Shown here in pieces: positions 12,384-24,700 of a stretch of DNA of 64,000 nucleotides (position 1 is the stretch's first letter; every line of letters begins with the position of its first letter). The stretch lies in contig CM073323.1 in assembly GCA_037043015.1 (NCBI GenBank), positions 29,602,758-29,666,757 on the forward strand. Reading direction: 5' to 3'. This stretch comes from Bryum argenteum. Taxonomy: Eukaryota; Streptophyta; Bryopsida; Bryales; Bryaceae. Below the pieces are notes generated by a model. It ran no database searches. It was not told where the DNA came from and saw only the letters and a program-made list of their open reading frames with translations. The position numbers were made by a program, and so were the translations under genes.

Positions 12384-13250
12384 AAGATACTGATGCACTT
12401 TGTACAGGCTATTTTATACTTCGTGTAAATTTCAATCTGTACAGGCTTCTCGATTTTCAACATCGCTCCTTGTTTACTCGTCCCCAGGATTATGCGTCAG
12501 AGTGCTGCGTTTACTTAGTCCGTATACTCATAGTGCATTACAGTAATAATGTTGATTAGTGCAATCTCATGCATTAACGATGAACCACGTCGTCATTAGT
12601 GTATGACCACCATGTTATATCCGGTTGAATTCTGTAGAGAAACACACAATCTGTTGCAATCAAAACCTCTCATCTGTCTCTCCTCTAATCCTATTGTGGA
12701 TTCACATATTTGAGGTACAATCAATCCCACTTATCTGCCTCATCTCTCGTAACCTAAATTTACGTAATCGGGGTATTATTCAACTTCAAGTTTGAGTTTC
12801 AGAAGGGCGTTATCAGTGATCAGGTGCACCAAGCTCCAAGTTTGGATTGCAAATTTAGGGTACAGACCAGAAGGAAATTAAATTTCGACTTTGCATCAAG
12901 TCACAAATTTGTTGATTCAACTTTGATTTGATTGTGAGGAACGATGGATCAGCTCATGGAATAAGCAAGACCGGTAAGGTGGGCTTGGAGACTGAGGCAG
13001 ACGAGCCAATTCCGTCGGCATATTTTAGTCTCCCAGAGCATGTACTCCAAGACCTAACAAACTCCCTTCACGTTCTTCCACATGAGCACGAGGTGCCTAC
13101 CACCGTGGAGACGCTGGTGCAGGTTGACTTTTATTCGCAAGCCTGGAGCTCTTGCCTTTCATCTCTTCTTTATCCTGAAAATGCAAATTCATTGTACCTC
13201 ATCGTTCAAACTTTGTTCAATTATTTGAAACAAATAGATGCTGCAATAAT
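12384..13250. other. Intergenic DNA upstream of the CACTA element
   Basis: The longest frame (12928-13293) runs into the left end of the CACTA transposon and has no family motif. It is therefore not called as a gene. Confidence 0.4.
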
Positions 13251-15811
13251 CATTATAAGAAAACCATCGAATTTTAAACGTCTTAAGATTTGAGTAGATC
13301 ACTAACTTTTAAGATGTCTTGTTGTCTTGCAAAATGTCTTGTAAGATGGGAAGATATCTTGCCGTTTTGAAGATGTCTTCAAGTAAGAGTGCGGGATGAC
13401 TTGAAGACATTCAAAATACGTGGATGTTCTATAAGCTGTCTATTAAGACAGCGCGTTAGACATGAAACTGCCACATTGGCAAGAAATTCCGGTTTCACCA
13501 AGTAAAAAATTCTGAAAGTTATCGGTATGGGGGTAGAAAGTTAGATTAAAATATCAAAATATTAATTTTATAATATTAATCTTATATATTAATTTTAGAT
13601 TTTTTCATTGGTCCAAAATATTTAAATAAAATCAAAAAATTATTAAATATTTATTATTAAACATTAAAATATTGGAATATTATTATTCAATTATTATTTA
13701 ATTAGTAAAATAATTTAGTTAGAAAATATAGTCATTTAAATATATACGGCAATTTTTGCATATTTATGAACAAAATTATATGTGGATATTTCATTAATTT
13801 CATAGTTTACAGCTGTTTATCTACATGGTAAACAAAAGTCCACATCAGACAAGAGTACATGTCATACAATGTCTATGCAGTGTCTTCGTAGACATTTAAA
13901 TAAATATCTTATAAAACATCTTAAAAACATTGTGTTATTAAATAATTTTCATCAGTGAATGAATAGAAGTGGCTAGGGTTTGCTGCTGCCGCCATAGTTA
14001 GGTCATAAGACTTTTAAGTAGAAGTAGGGGCCACACAAAGCTCATTTTTGCCTTCATTTTTTGAAGGAGTTAGTGTTTAGAGTGTAGAGGCTGGAATTTG
14101 CTTCTTCATCTAGTTAGGGTTTGCTGTCGCCGCCATAGTTAGGTCATGAGACCTTTAAGTGGAAGTAGAGGTTGGACAAAGCTCATTTCTGCCTTAGTTT
14201 TTGTAAGGAATTAGTGTTTGAAGTGTAGAGGATCTCAAAATTGTTTCCATTCATTTTAAAATTATTGTTAAGTACAATAAGAGAATAGTAGTTGTAGAGA
14301 GAGCCATGAAACTTGAGAGCTACTAGATTTCAAAAGCATCATGTACAAGAAACCCTAGGACTTGTAGTATTTGATTTGTTGTGGAAGAAACCCTAAAACT
14401 TGTTAGGGAAGAAACTCTATGACTTACAATATCTGCTTTGTTGTGGAAAGAATTTTGAAGCTTGATTAGTTGTGGTTGATAATCTGAAAATTTCATCAAA
14501 TGTCTATGATGATGTCTCCAAGGATGTCTTAGAGCATGTTTATGAAGATGTCTAAAAGGATTTCTAATTGTGTTGATTGAATTCTGCTTTGTAAGGTGGA
14601 ATATGAGGGTCGAGGTCCCTGTACGGTGGTAAGGAGAGCTTAAAGTACACATGAACATAGAAGAAGTATGCCAAAGTGAGTGAGTTGCTGTTTTTTCACA
14701 ACTTCGGAGAGGCGGCAAAACACGATCTGAGGCCGCAAACAGATGTCTGCATGGATGTTTACGACGTTGTCTTCAAGGATGTCTTCAACGATGTCTTTTA
14801 GGATGTTTTCAAGGATGTCTTCAAGGATGTCTTAAAGGATGTCTGCCTGAACGTTTAAGCAGAAGTTCGCAAGAATGTTTAACTGTGTCGATATGAAAAC
14901 TATATCAACCTAGGTAGTGCAATTAAATGGAACTAAATCACAATTTTTTGCCTTTACAAACCCCTTGTTTAAATGCAGTCGATATTGACTTATTGAACAT
15001 GTGCAGTGGCAGGACATGCACAGGAACGTAGAGGTATCGACCACAAGCAATAGTAGTAGAGGGACATTGTGAAGGGACATTGTCTTCAAAGACATTCTAT
15101 AAAACATTTTGTGAAATATCACAAAAAACACCTCCAAAACATCCTCGCAAACATCTTCAAAACATCATATAATACATCTTATATAACATCTCTAAGACCA
15201 CTGAAAACATCCTATACACATTATGCAAAGCATCATTTAAGACATCGTGCAATATGAAAAGTAATCACTACGATGTCTAAGTAGACGACTCCGACGACGT
15301 GCTTAGACTACTAAACACATCACCGCAGACATTGTAAAATGTCTCATAAGACATTGTAAAAGGTCTCATTAGACATCCTTATATGCCTCGTAAGACATCT
15401 TTAGATGTCTTTTAATGTCTTTTATGACCATTATTTCAATATAAAAGCAGTCAAAACTATGCTGACGTGGCATGCCACGTCAGATTTTCCCGGATCCACA
15501 TTGGATTCTGCCGCCTCCACGTCACAATTTAATTGACCACGGAAAACTCCACATCAGGATGAAATTCATCGTCATGTGGCACTGCCCGTCCACATGGCGC
15601 TGATGTGTTCTTCACGTGACCGACTTCTTACCCTCTTGAGTTTACCTTGACACGTCATATTTTCCAAGACATCTTCCTATATTTCAAATGTCTTCTTAAT
15701 GTCTTCTTAAACACTAACCCATCTTTTAGTCTAAAAGTCATTTTTAAGACGTTTAATTGACTTTAGATGTCTTATTTAAGACATTTAAATTTTGATGGTT
15801 TTCTTATAGTG
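13251..15811. mobile_element. Non-autonomous CACTA (En/Spm) transposon
   Basis: Left end CATTATAAGAAAACCATC (13251) and the reverse complement of the right end, CACTATAAGAAAACCATC (to 15811), form terminal inverted repeats of the classical CACTA type, followed by similar AAACGTCTTAA / AAATGTCTTAA blocks. Direct repeats AAT (13248-13250) and AAT (15812-15814) give the 3-bp target duplication expected for this superfamily. Inside are dozens of copies of AAGATGTCTT or its complement AAGACATCTT, dense near both ends (13300-13420, 14750-14870, 15070-15430, 15660-15790). These resemble the subterminal transposase-binding motifs of En/Spm. No transposase frame is present, so it depends on a relative elsewhere. 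The left end has one changed base (CATTA for CACTA). Confidence 0.9.
13971..14231. repeat. Tandem duplication inside the CACTA element
   Basis: Two direct copies, about 13971-14093 and 14108-14231. Each begins AGGGTTTGCTG, passes through GCCGCCATAGTTAGGTCAT and ends near AGTGTAGAGG. Period about 137 bp. Confidence 0.8.
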
Positions 15812-15814
15812 AAT

Positions 15815-16766
15815 GAAGATGACAAATCATGTCAAATGAAAACTTTCTCACTGAAAGTCAACAAGTAAATATTTTAGTTTTTCGTAATCCATATTTATCT
15901 AAAGTGTTCGTTTGTTTGTTTGTTCATTTGTTTCAGTTTTGTGACGGCGGTGGGATCTTAGGCACTACTAATGAAACTGCTGTAGGAATATTTGTAGGGG
16001 TGCAAAAAATAATTGGACATGGCACCCAAAGTGCGACTTGCAAGATACTAAATTTTCAGGTATTTATTGTCCCAAAAAATAGAAGAAATTTTGAAATATA
16101 ACTCAATTTCACATGCTGCAAAAAAACCACAGAAACCCAACCTCGCAAAAATCATTAGAAGCCCTAGGAAAATTCTAAAATAGAAAGAGGGGTTAGCAAG
16201 CACAAAAACCTGTTTTTTAAGGAGAGTAACAAGAAGGGGGACACAGATGGGGACTAAGAGGGGGCAAGATCAAAGTATTTATGTGGGTGCAGCAATATGG
16301 AGGGCCATGTTAGTTCACAATGATTGCCAATAGAGTGTTGTATTTGACCTTTAGTGTTTTAGAACTATTACAATTTAAACATTTAGCGCTGTGGTTACAC
16401 TATTTGACATTATGTATTGCAGTGCATGTGGTTTCCTGGAAGGGTCTGAAATATTGAAAAATGGCAAACAAGCCTCCAACTTGCGGCGTGAGGGGCGCGA
16501 GTGAAGTCACTCTCATTGTGAACTCTTTGTAAATACCACCGTACCACCGACCGGCCACTTTGCGCCCACAACCCGGTTTGGACCAGTTGCCGATGTGAGC
16601 CAAGTCCAAAAAGAAAACCCTGCTATCTCAGCGCTGGAATGTTGACAGAATTTTGAGGTGCCATAGAGTAGCTTATCGCCCAACCAGACACAAATTTCTT
16701 TTAGCAAGAAATTCGAACATTGCCATTTCAGAGTCTGCATTGCAGTCGTTTGGTGTGGGATCGGCG
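15815..16766. other. Intergenic DNA and promoter side of the MSRA5-like gene
   Basis: Includes a frame at 15829-16101 with no recognised motif. The MSRA frame is open upstream of 16767 as far as 16653, but that extension does not resemble a targeting peptide and was not adopted as coding. Confidence 0.35.
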
Positions 16767-17471
16767 ATGGTGGATTTTAGAGTAGCGCGGTATTTGTGGA
16801 CCCTCGCTGTGTTGTTGTGTGCCATCCAAGCTTCCGCAATCAAGCCAGCGAAGGAGACGAGAATTGTCGCGTTTGCGCTCGGCTCCTTTTGGCAAGGCGA
16901 GGTCGTGTTCGGGTGTTTTCCAGGAGTAGTGAGAACGAGGGCGGGGTATGCGGGCAGCTCCAAAGAGAAACGCGATTTCTATTGCGTCGACGACCATGCC
17001 AAATCGGTGGAGGTCGAGTACGACCCCAACATCATCTCGTTTCATCATCTGGTAGAAATCTTCTGGCTCAATCACGATCCTTTGCAGGTTTTTAGGCAAG
17101 GCCCTAATGTCGGCCCGCAGTACCGGTCCATCATCTTCACTAAAAATGACAAAGAAAGGGAACTCGCCAGCGCAAGCAAAGCCATCCAGCAGCAAAAATC
17201 GGTGCATCTAGTCCTGACGGAGATTCTGAAATTGGAGGCGTTCTATCCTGCGGAAGCGGAGGATCAAAAGTTTGAGCTGCGCAGGAAACCGCAATTATTG
17301 AAGCTTCTGGGGGAGATGTCGGATGAAGAGCTCTTGATCTCCGTCTTGGCTACGAAGCTAAATGGTTACGCTGCTGGTTTGTGTTCACCAAACATGAAGA
17401 AGCTGCTGGATACGAAGGTGCACCCTCTCGTGCAAACTCGGCCTACTCTTGAACATGTCATCCGCTTTTAG
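16767..17471 (+). CDS. MSRA5: MSRA5-type peptide methionine sulfoxide reductase-like protein
   Basis: A 234-residue, intronless frame. Residues 1-24 (MVDFRVARYLWTLAVLLCAI then QASA) look like a secretory signal peptide, which supports this start over the longer frame from 16653. The MsrA fold follows: FALGSFWQGEVVFGCFPGVV, then RTRAGYAG, HAKSVEVEYDPNIISF, FWLNHDP, RQGPNVGPQYRSIIF and a C-terminal KFELRRKP...ATKLNGYAAGLCSP block. In ordinary MsrA the motif is GCFW and the Cys reduces methionine-S-sulfoxide. Here it is GSFW, with Ser at residue 40. From memory, the plant MSRA5 group has the same GSFW motif plus a signal peptide and the same C-terminal block, so this is a subfamily trait and not a local mutation. 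Cys50 (FGC) is nearby. Enzyme activity is doubtful; a secretory-pathway location is inferred. Confidence 0.92.
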   Translation: MVDFRVARYLWTLAVLLCAIQASAIKPAKETRIVAFALGSFWQGEVVFGCFPGVVRTRAGYAGSSKEKRDFYCVDDHAKSVEVEYDPNIISFHHLVEIFWLNHDPLQVFRQGPNVGPQYRSIIFTKNDKERELASASKAIQQQKSVHLVLTEILKLEAFYPAEAEDQKFELRRKPQLLKLLGEMSDEELLISVLATKLNGYAAGLCSPNMKKLLDTKVHPLVQTRPTLEHVIRF

Positions 17472-18539
17472 GGTTGCGAAGGTGTACAGTGTAAAATTTA
17501 GGCTCTAATCTGCTAATTTTGAATCCTACAGATATTATCAAAGCTGTGAATGATCACTGCAATTATCTAATCATTCACGGTCCTACTTTAGGGTTTACTT
17601 AGGGTTTAGTATGTCTAATAAGAGCCACCATTTCGTTTTGTGAGGAATTCTCTTTGAAGATTCAAGTCAGCTATGGGCGTGTAAGTGTACTTTACCCATC
17701 ACTTCGTTTGCTGTGGTTTATACATTTCGTGCTTCATGTGAACAAGTTGCCCAAGACGAGGCTGATTGTGTTTAAACAAGATGTTTACGGAGACAAAGTG
17801 ATTAATATCCTCGATGATCAGTGGACTGTTTGTAGCCTAAAGGTCTCGGATGCAGGTGTGGGCTTCAAGCCTTCAAGGTACCGGAGGTCTGTTTCCATAT
17901 TGCATACGACCCATGTTAATCTTTGAGCAATACTGACTCGTTAGTAATCTTACATTCTACTAAATTTTAGGAGAGGGGATCTTTTACGTAATTCTGTTTG
18001 CAGTTATAGATGGTGTTGGTGCACTCGTACCGTCACGTTGTTGGCGTATAGGTCCATTTGGTGGGCAACCTCTTCAGTGTGCCCAACATGCAGTTACTGA
18101 AGTATTAATGCATTATGCATGATTGTGCCAGCACCCCAGGTTCTCGCTATCAGTTCTATATGCTAAGATCACTATGTCTTCAGGGTCTAATCCATTGTAC
18201 AGCTTGTTCTCTTATTTGAGGAGGTATAGTTATACATGTGAGCATAGCCATAGAGCCATTGCTGGGGACTGAGAGACAACGTCGGGTGTTGACAAATCTC
18301 GGTAAGCGCCTCAAAGGGATCTACATCTCGATCTTGAGTCGAGGTACTTCATCCTTGGTGCCCTAGGCTTATAATCGGCAAAGGGCTCAAAAGCCGCGAA
18401 AGGTAATACATCACCGCACAATTTGAAGTTTTCTCTTTCATGATGTTCGATTTGGTTTGATCCTTACTTTCTGTATATAAGTATATTTTCGTCATTTGTG
18501 GTCAAGCGCTGTCGAATGACATGCACCGGAGTAGCACCC
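17472..18539. other. 3' flank of the MSRA5-like gene
   Basis: Holds the 3' UTR and about 1 kb of non-coding DNA. A 90-residue frame at 17654-17926 has no recognised motif. Confidence 0.35.
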
Positions 18540-18639
18540 CGGTAGTTGCCGACTGTGTCGGTGGTCCGTTGTTGTCGGGTCGTGTCGGTCGTCGGTTCGA
18601 GTCTCATATATGTCGTCGATTCGAGTCTCACATCTGTCG

Positions 18640-19021
18640 TCGGTGTTGGTCTGTTGGTCCGTGCTAGGGTCGGTCCGTCAGTACTTGGGTCGGTCCGTCA
18701 GGGCTTGGGTCGGTCCTGTCTGTGCTTGGGTCGGTCCGTTTGTGCTAGGGTGAGTATGCGCTTGGGGGTGCTACATGGGTATGTTCTTGGCTCGGTATAT
18801 GCTTGGGTGCTACATGGATATGTGTTCGGGTCGGTATGTGCTTCGGTTGGTATGTGTTCGGGTCGGTATGTACTTCGGTTGGTATGTACTTGAGACAATA
18901 TGTACTTGGAGTGCTGCATGCGTTGTTGTTCTGTGCTTGGGGTGATGCTTGGGTTGGTATGTGCTTGGGGTGATGCTTGGGTTGGTATGTGCTTGGGTTA
19001 ATGCTTGGGTTGGTATGTGCT
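18640..19021. repeat. Minisatellite of TGCTTGGGT-type units
   Basis: Degenerate tandem units with a core of TGCTTGGGTYGG. Early units end GGTCCGTC (18660-18750). Later units read GGTATGTGCTTGGG-TTGG or GGTATGTGTTCGGGTCGG (18770-19021). The final three ~34-bp units, GTGATGCTTGGGTTGGTAT-type, are nearly identical. The graded change along the array suggests stepwise expansion from its right side. Confidence 0.8.
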
Positions 19022-19091
19022 TGTATTATGTCTCTTTCGTATAATGATGAGAATCAGTAAGTAACACCATATCATTTAGGGATAATATGAA

Positions 19092-19095
<4 letters not shown>

Positions 19096-19134
<39 letters not shown>
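19096..19134. repeat. Poly(T) tract, 39 bp
   Basis: An uninterrupted T run right after the minisatellite flank. It may be the poly(A) tail of a minus-strand retrocopy, but no matching body was recognised. Confidence 0.8.
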
Positions 19135-19135
<1 letters not shown>

Positions 19136-19889
19136 GAGTCAATGGATTTCAGTTGCTCACAAGTCTTGTTTATTGGTTGGGATTTGTATTGTAATAAGGT
19201 TCCATAATATTTGTGAGTTGGAGCCACCATCCTTCTCATTAACCCCAAAAGTCGAAAGCCCCTAAGATTGCCAAAACTCCTTAATGCAAAATGAAAATTT
19301 TCAACTTTCAATGTATTCACAAGTATATAACCGTAAGATCTTACACCTAATTTGTTCAAGTATGTGTGTACCAAAGCTTAGTCCAGATTCCTTATCAATT
19401 GTGAGGTCAATGCATTCCAAGTTGAGAGAAGAGTTTTTTGTCTTGTTGGAAATGGGTTTGAAGTTTTTTGAGAGTTCAAAAAACTAATTTTAAGAGTACA
19501 TTTGAACTATAGCTCTTCATATTCTTCTTCCGTGAGTTAGGAACATGTCTATACACTTTTTACCCTCATTCGACTTATAAGACCTAAAAATCCTTGAATT
19601 GGTATTTTGAAATTCAACTTTAAAGGTGTAAGGGGGGTTAGGTTGTAAAGACAAGCATAAACCACAAATATATCATATAAAGCTTAATACACTGTCTACA
19701 GAAATAACTTTGCTTCTTCTAACTCACAGTTGCTTTCACTTTAGTCCGTGAGGTAACTATATGTACAGTACACACTTCACTTCCTATTTCTAACATAGCT
19801 TCTGCTTCAACTAAAAGTTAGTGATTGAACAACCAAGCTAACTCTTGAGCCTTGGCCCCATCACATATGCCTCCTTCTCCTCCCGTGAC

Positions 19890-20440
19890 ACTAATCATTC
19901 CAAGCACCAAAAGAGCCAAAATCTAGTACGAGACGCTCACAAGCATCCAATGCCATTATTGTCTCCGGTAAGTGTTGCAATGGTTCCCGAGTGGGCTCGG
20001 GCCAACCAAATTATTTACCAAACAATGGCCATCCGCGACCTTCACGACAATGCTGCAATATCTGATCAACCGCATACTTACCATTAATAGTCATTGCCAA
20101 AGTAGAAGGATCTGCAGGAATCAAAAATCATACTAGATTCAATGGTTAGTTGGGACAGCAATGGATCCTCCCCGGCTTTTTGGACCAAGCTCACATGAGA
20201 AACTTGATGAATGGTCGGCGGCGAATCCAGGCGAACTGTATGGGTACCAATACGGGCAAGCACTCGGTACGAAAGGACAATCCAATTCAATTTCTTGATT
20301 GGATGTGTGGTCGTTACATGCTTCATCCTCAACCACACGCGATCTCCTACATGAAATTCGTGTCCAACTCAACGTCGTGCATTGGAGTGACGCTCTTGAG
20401 TCTCTTTTGCAATGGCCATGGCTACATCGTATAGTTCCTA
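19890..20440 (-). pseudogene. Ty3/gypsy chromovirus integrase C-terminus and chromodomain, decayed
   Basis: On the minus strand, 20430-20110 reads GHEFHVGDRVWLRMK and, after a lysine-rich linker, SYRVLARIGTHTVRLDSPP and IHQVSHVSLVQK. These are the GPY/F-like end of a Ty3/gypsy integrase. Further on, 20098-19890 reads INGKYAVDQILQHCREGRGW, then a stop where VKW is expected, then GWPEPTREPLQHLPE, which fits a chromodomain. Such C-terminal chromodomains mark chromoviruses, where they direct insertion into heterochromatin. Frame changes and the stop show it is dead. No reverse transcriptase, primer site or LTR pair was found nearby, so this is a truncated copy. Confidence 0.75.
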
Positions 20441-21135
20441 GAATTGTGCAAGTTCCTTCTTCACCTTAGATTCTTTGAGAACACTGTTGCCAACATGCCA
20501 TGTGTTCGAGTAGAAGATGCGGATGATGAATTGCAGAAAGACGTAGAGAAATTTACGATAAGAAAGAGGAGGGCAAACCGACTATGAAGACTGCAAAGCT
20601 AGATTTGAGGCCTTCACGTCTGCTTAGTAAGGTTGATAATGGAATCTATTCTTTTCACCCTTGTCTTACAGAATACATCTTGAGATTAGCTTCTTTTATA
20701 TTCTGAGAACGAGTATTTGACAAGATAGAAGCGATTCGTGCAATTGTGGCGTGCCTAGCTTTTTACGTTACGTATTTCTACTACTAGTTCCAGTTGCTTA
20801 ACTTATCATTTTCAACATGCAAGTTACCAAAAAAATTGTTTATTAGTCTAAAGCATTTGCAGAGCTCTTTGTTTGCAATGGCTTGTAATACAAGTTTCCA
20901 TCATTGCCATTAGAAAAATTGTTGGAAACTCGAGAGCTCGTTGATGAAGTTGCTTCACTTGCTTCTGTGTGTTCTACTTTCTACGGCTTATGAATAGGTA
21001 GCTAAAAGAATACGATAGGAGCTATATGGATTCAAGAATGAATACAAAGTTTGCAACATGGAGGGTCACAAAGAATCAAATGACGAGAAAAATATAGGCT
21101 GTGGAAAACAAGGACAAAGAAATGGTGGAGGATAG

Positions 21136-21720
21136 TTGTCACGGACGTGCTATACCGGGTGTCATCTGCACCATGAGTTAATTGTGATATACTTCTTTTG
21201 CAAGTACTTTCCGAATAATGTTTATCTAGTATACTTTGTAAGTTTAAGTGTATGGAAGATTATAAAACCTTAGTTGTTAAAAGTTCCAATTATATGTAGA
21301 AAGCTTTCGCCGCACCATCCTAGATTCTAGAAGCCCCTTAAGCTTTCGGAAGATCCTATGGTGGCTTCCAGGGTCTTGTCCCAAAAGCTTCTTAGATTCA
21401 GAAAACTTCCACTTCGCCATCCTAGATTCCGGAAGCTGCCAAAACCTCTAGAAGGTTTTATGGCTGCTTCCAGGATCAAACCCTAGAAACTTCCTCTAGC
21501 CTAGTATATATAAAGAGCTGAAGGATGTTGTCCTTACTCTTTTCAACACCAGTTGTACCTACTTCTCTAGTTATCAATACCAATTTCTTTTGTCTTGTTT
21601 TAAGTATCAACCTCAGTCTTGTGTGAGGAATCTCCTCCTTTTTAGTCTATCTTAGTTTTCTTTCAAGGTCTCCCCTCAATCTTCTGTCGGGTCTTGTCTT
21701 TGAATTGCCGTCCACAACAA
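21136..21720 (+). other. LTR- or promoter-like segment with TATA box and heat-shock-element-like motifs
   Basis: Starts near TGTCACGGACG and ends before CACAACA. It contains TATATAAAG at 21505 and, in the 200 bases upstream, TTCTAGAA (21325), TTCCGGAA (21427), TTTCGGAAG and CTCTAGAAGG. Two ~110-bp direct copies of an ATCCTAGATTC...GGCTTCCAGG block lie at about 21316-21400 and 21419-21465. The layout (repeated enhancer, TATA, C/T-rich leader) looks like an LTR promoter region, but no second LTR or primer-binding site was identified. Confidence 0.35.
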
Positions 21721-24700
21721 TGCTGTAACTTTACAATGCCAATGCTAAGTTATGGCAACCTGAGGCCACTAACATTGAACTCACATTCAAAGGCATCACG
21801 GATGGTATCAGCAACATTCTTACGGCAGATTCCAACAATGCTATCATGGTAGTTGTGATATCTGAGCCAATTGCTCTAGAGATGTCTTTTCTGTCTTTAA
21901 GCTCTAAGCAATCCGAGGTTGGTACAAAGACTTTAACTTTTGCTGCTGGTTAAGGGTTTTCATCTCCTAATTTTGCTACTCATGATTTTAGAAGAGCTGA
22001 TGTGTTGGCCGAGATAATTCCGACTAACAACTGTGTTTAGGACTTAAAGGGTTATTGGTGAGATATAGAGCCACAATCATGCTCTTGGCATAGTGTTTAT
22101 AACTATGCTACGGTGGTAGACCATTTTCTCGGTTTATTTTGGACAGTGATTCAAATGCAAGTTGGGCATGTTGAGACCCCAAATATTCTCTAATGTATTG
22201 TTGCGCCCACTCATTGTGCCCTCCCTCTATTTTTCTCTTTCTCATCATTCCCTTCCTTCCATTCGTCTCTCTACTTGTTCTTGCCTCCATGACTATCAAT
22301 GTACCCATCAATGTCCCTATTCTCGTCCCCGTTCTCTTCCCATTCTTATCCTCATTCCTCTCTCTATCTCATTTAAGGCCACTCTTTTTTTTAAAACTTT
22401 TTATCTTAACCTCTAAGAGCCTAATCAACCATTTTATGGTTGACCCCGAATTTTGAGGAGCTATACCCGGATTAAAAATTTTAAAAAATGGATTTTTTTT
22501 AACAATCCAGAAGTTTGGTGAGTTGAAAACCACATCCAATCTACAAAACCTCGTTTGAATTCATAGATTGTTCAAAACAAGCCTTCAAACACAAACAGGG
22601 CAAGGTTTTCTTAGTGTAAGAAAACTTACTATTTGGGAAACTAATAAGGTTCCTCATAGGTAACTTGTAGCCTCTCTCCATTTTATTATATGATAAGTGA
22701 GTTTAGCCAATCATATCAATTTCCAATTACTAATAATAGAAAATACATTCTATATAGATTTTCAAAGTTTTACTCTTTTAAAATAATTATAAAACAAATA
22801 TTACATACTTTAGAAACTTTAATTGTATAGGTCTAATTTAGTGTTTAAGGTCTTATTCTATCTTTGGAGAGCTACATCATAAGGGTAATAAAATCCATAT
22901 TTTATAGCACATCTAGGTTTTTCTTCAAACCCCTCTGGCCTTTAAGAATTAATAGTGGATCTTACCTATAGATTTGTGAGTGATTTGGAATGTGATTAAA
23001 GTTGACTAATTTTTATTCTACTTATGGGGTTGTCTATTTTTTTTTTTTTTTTTTTTTTCATCTAATGTTTAAAAAAATCTATATCTTATATTCTTGCTTC
23101 TTCTTTTTTTTTTTTTTTTTTTTTTTCTTTTTTTTTTTTTTTTAATTTTTATTTTTATGAGACCATACATACTTAAAAATTCTATAAGTGACAATAGAGA
23201 CGTGCAATGTGCAGTCTTTCACAAAGTAATAAATGTAACTAGGCAATAAAAAAATTGGAGTGCATGTAGTAGAGTGGAGCCATTGTAATTTTCACTCACA
23301 TGTACATAATAGCTTCTCCATATAAAAGTACCATGTACTTAGTTGTTGCAAACATTATATGGTGTCACTATAGGGCACCATTTTTTAGAAACACTTATAG
23401 TTCCAACTTCAAATATTCATATCTCATTGCACCGGAAGAGTCCAAAAATGATGATTCCACTTGCTCTTTCTACTAATTTCTCTCATGCACGAAAATTGCA
23501 TCCACTTGTTACATCCAAATAGATTTACTGTGCTGAAAATTGAGCCATTATTGAGCGCCTTACTATAGTCATCCGTGAGTCGTAACCGCTGTAACTCTCC
23601 ACTTCCTTTCAGAAACGGGAAAATTCAATGAACCATAATAATAGGCACCTGGGACGGTCATTTCCGGACAAATGGAGTCCTTCTTTCATAAATTGATTTA
23701 TCGTTTTTATCGAATGGACTATGAGAGTCCTGGTTCATACTCCAGAGGCCAAGGTTCACCATTTTCAAGGCTCAAATCACAATGAAAGTCAAGATGGGTA
23801 CGGCACCATATTGCGGTGATTGTCATGTCTAGTTTGGCTTTACAGTATCCAAGCCAGCCCAGGGAGATGGGGAGCGAGTAACTCAGAAGGCTGGGTGTTG
23901 TTACAGATGCTTACAATTGGGTGAAAAAGTCGGAGCGTAGGGTATCCTGCCAAATGCGAATCTGGTGGTTTGGTGAGTGATGTTGCCCGCAAGAGACTGA
24001 TGACCATCTTATCAGGGTCGAAGCACCCTAGAGAATGTTGTTATCCTAGAGAGACATGCAGTGTAAAATCTCTTCTCGCGATGATACCTAGAGTGGTCAC
24101 ATGCAATGAACTGAACAACCCTTAGTGCCATTACCCTGGTGGATTGTAGTACGTGGAGGAGAGTAGTGTTGCTGGTAGATTAGTTGCAAGATCTGATAGA
24201 ACCTTCCTGCAGTGCTTGTTAAGTGATGGAGCGGAGCTTTAGCGAGCGACATCCTTCCGCTCATTCACTTGGCCACAAAAACGCGTGCAGTACACCTAGA
24301 ACGTCGCTTGTGACGTCCGGTCTGCACATGCTTGCTCCGATCCTTACTCGCCGTCTTAATCGATACCGTGCATACGACCAGCTTTCAACAAAATGGCCAT
24401 TCCGCCTGTTCGCCACCTCCGTCTGAGCGCAGTACGGGCAGGAGCAAACCTCGGGCCTTCCGGACGCCAGCCTCGGGCCTTCTGGAATCCAGATGCGGAC
24501 ATCAATCCTGTCAGTGCAATCCCGCAAAGCTTGCTGTCGCGGCATTGATTTCTATCGTGTACGTACAGAAGCTGAAATGTCGATATGCTTAGTCGATTCA
24601 TGGCATGTTCCCTAGAGGTGCTTCTGTCTCTCGAGAGAATTCCTAAAGAAAAATTGGAACCATTTTATTGCACCTAATCAACCCCGCAAAACCGAAGCCT

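Noticed and set aside
12928..13293. 121-residue frame near the CACTA left end
   Set aside because: It crosses the CACTA boundary at 13251 and has no recognisable family. Its first half could be a gene fragment, but the sequence does not support it.
14750..14870. CRISPR-like array of repeated GATGTCTTCAAG units
   Set aside because: Spacing is irregular, units are ~10 bp and degenerate, and the host is a plant. These are CACTA internal repeats.
16728..17207. Minus-strand frame over the MSRA5-like gene
   Set aside because: Antisense shadow of a clear plus-strand coding region.
22162..22456. Two hydrophobic frames suggesting a membrane protein
   Set aside because: They come from a C/T-rich stretch and overlap in two frames with Ser/Leu/Pro composition expected from the base bias.
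24223..24601. Four overlapping frames at 24.2-24.6 kb
   Set aside because: They conflict on both strands and none has a motif or conserved composition.
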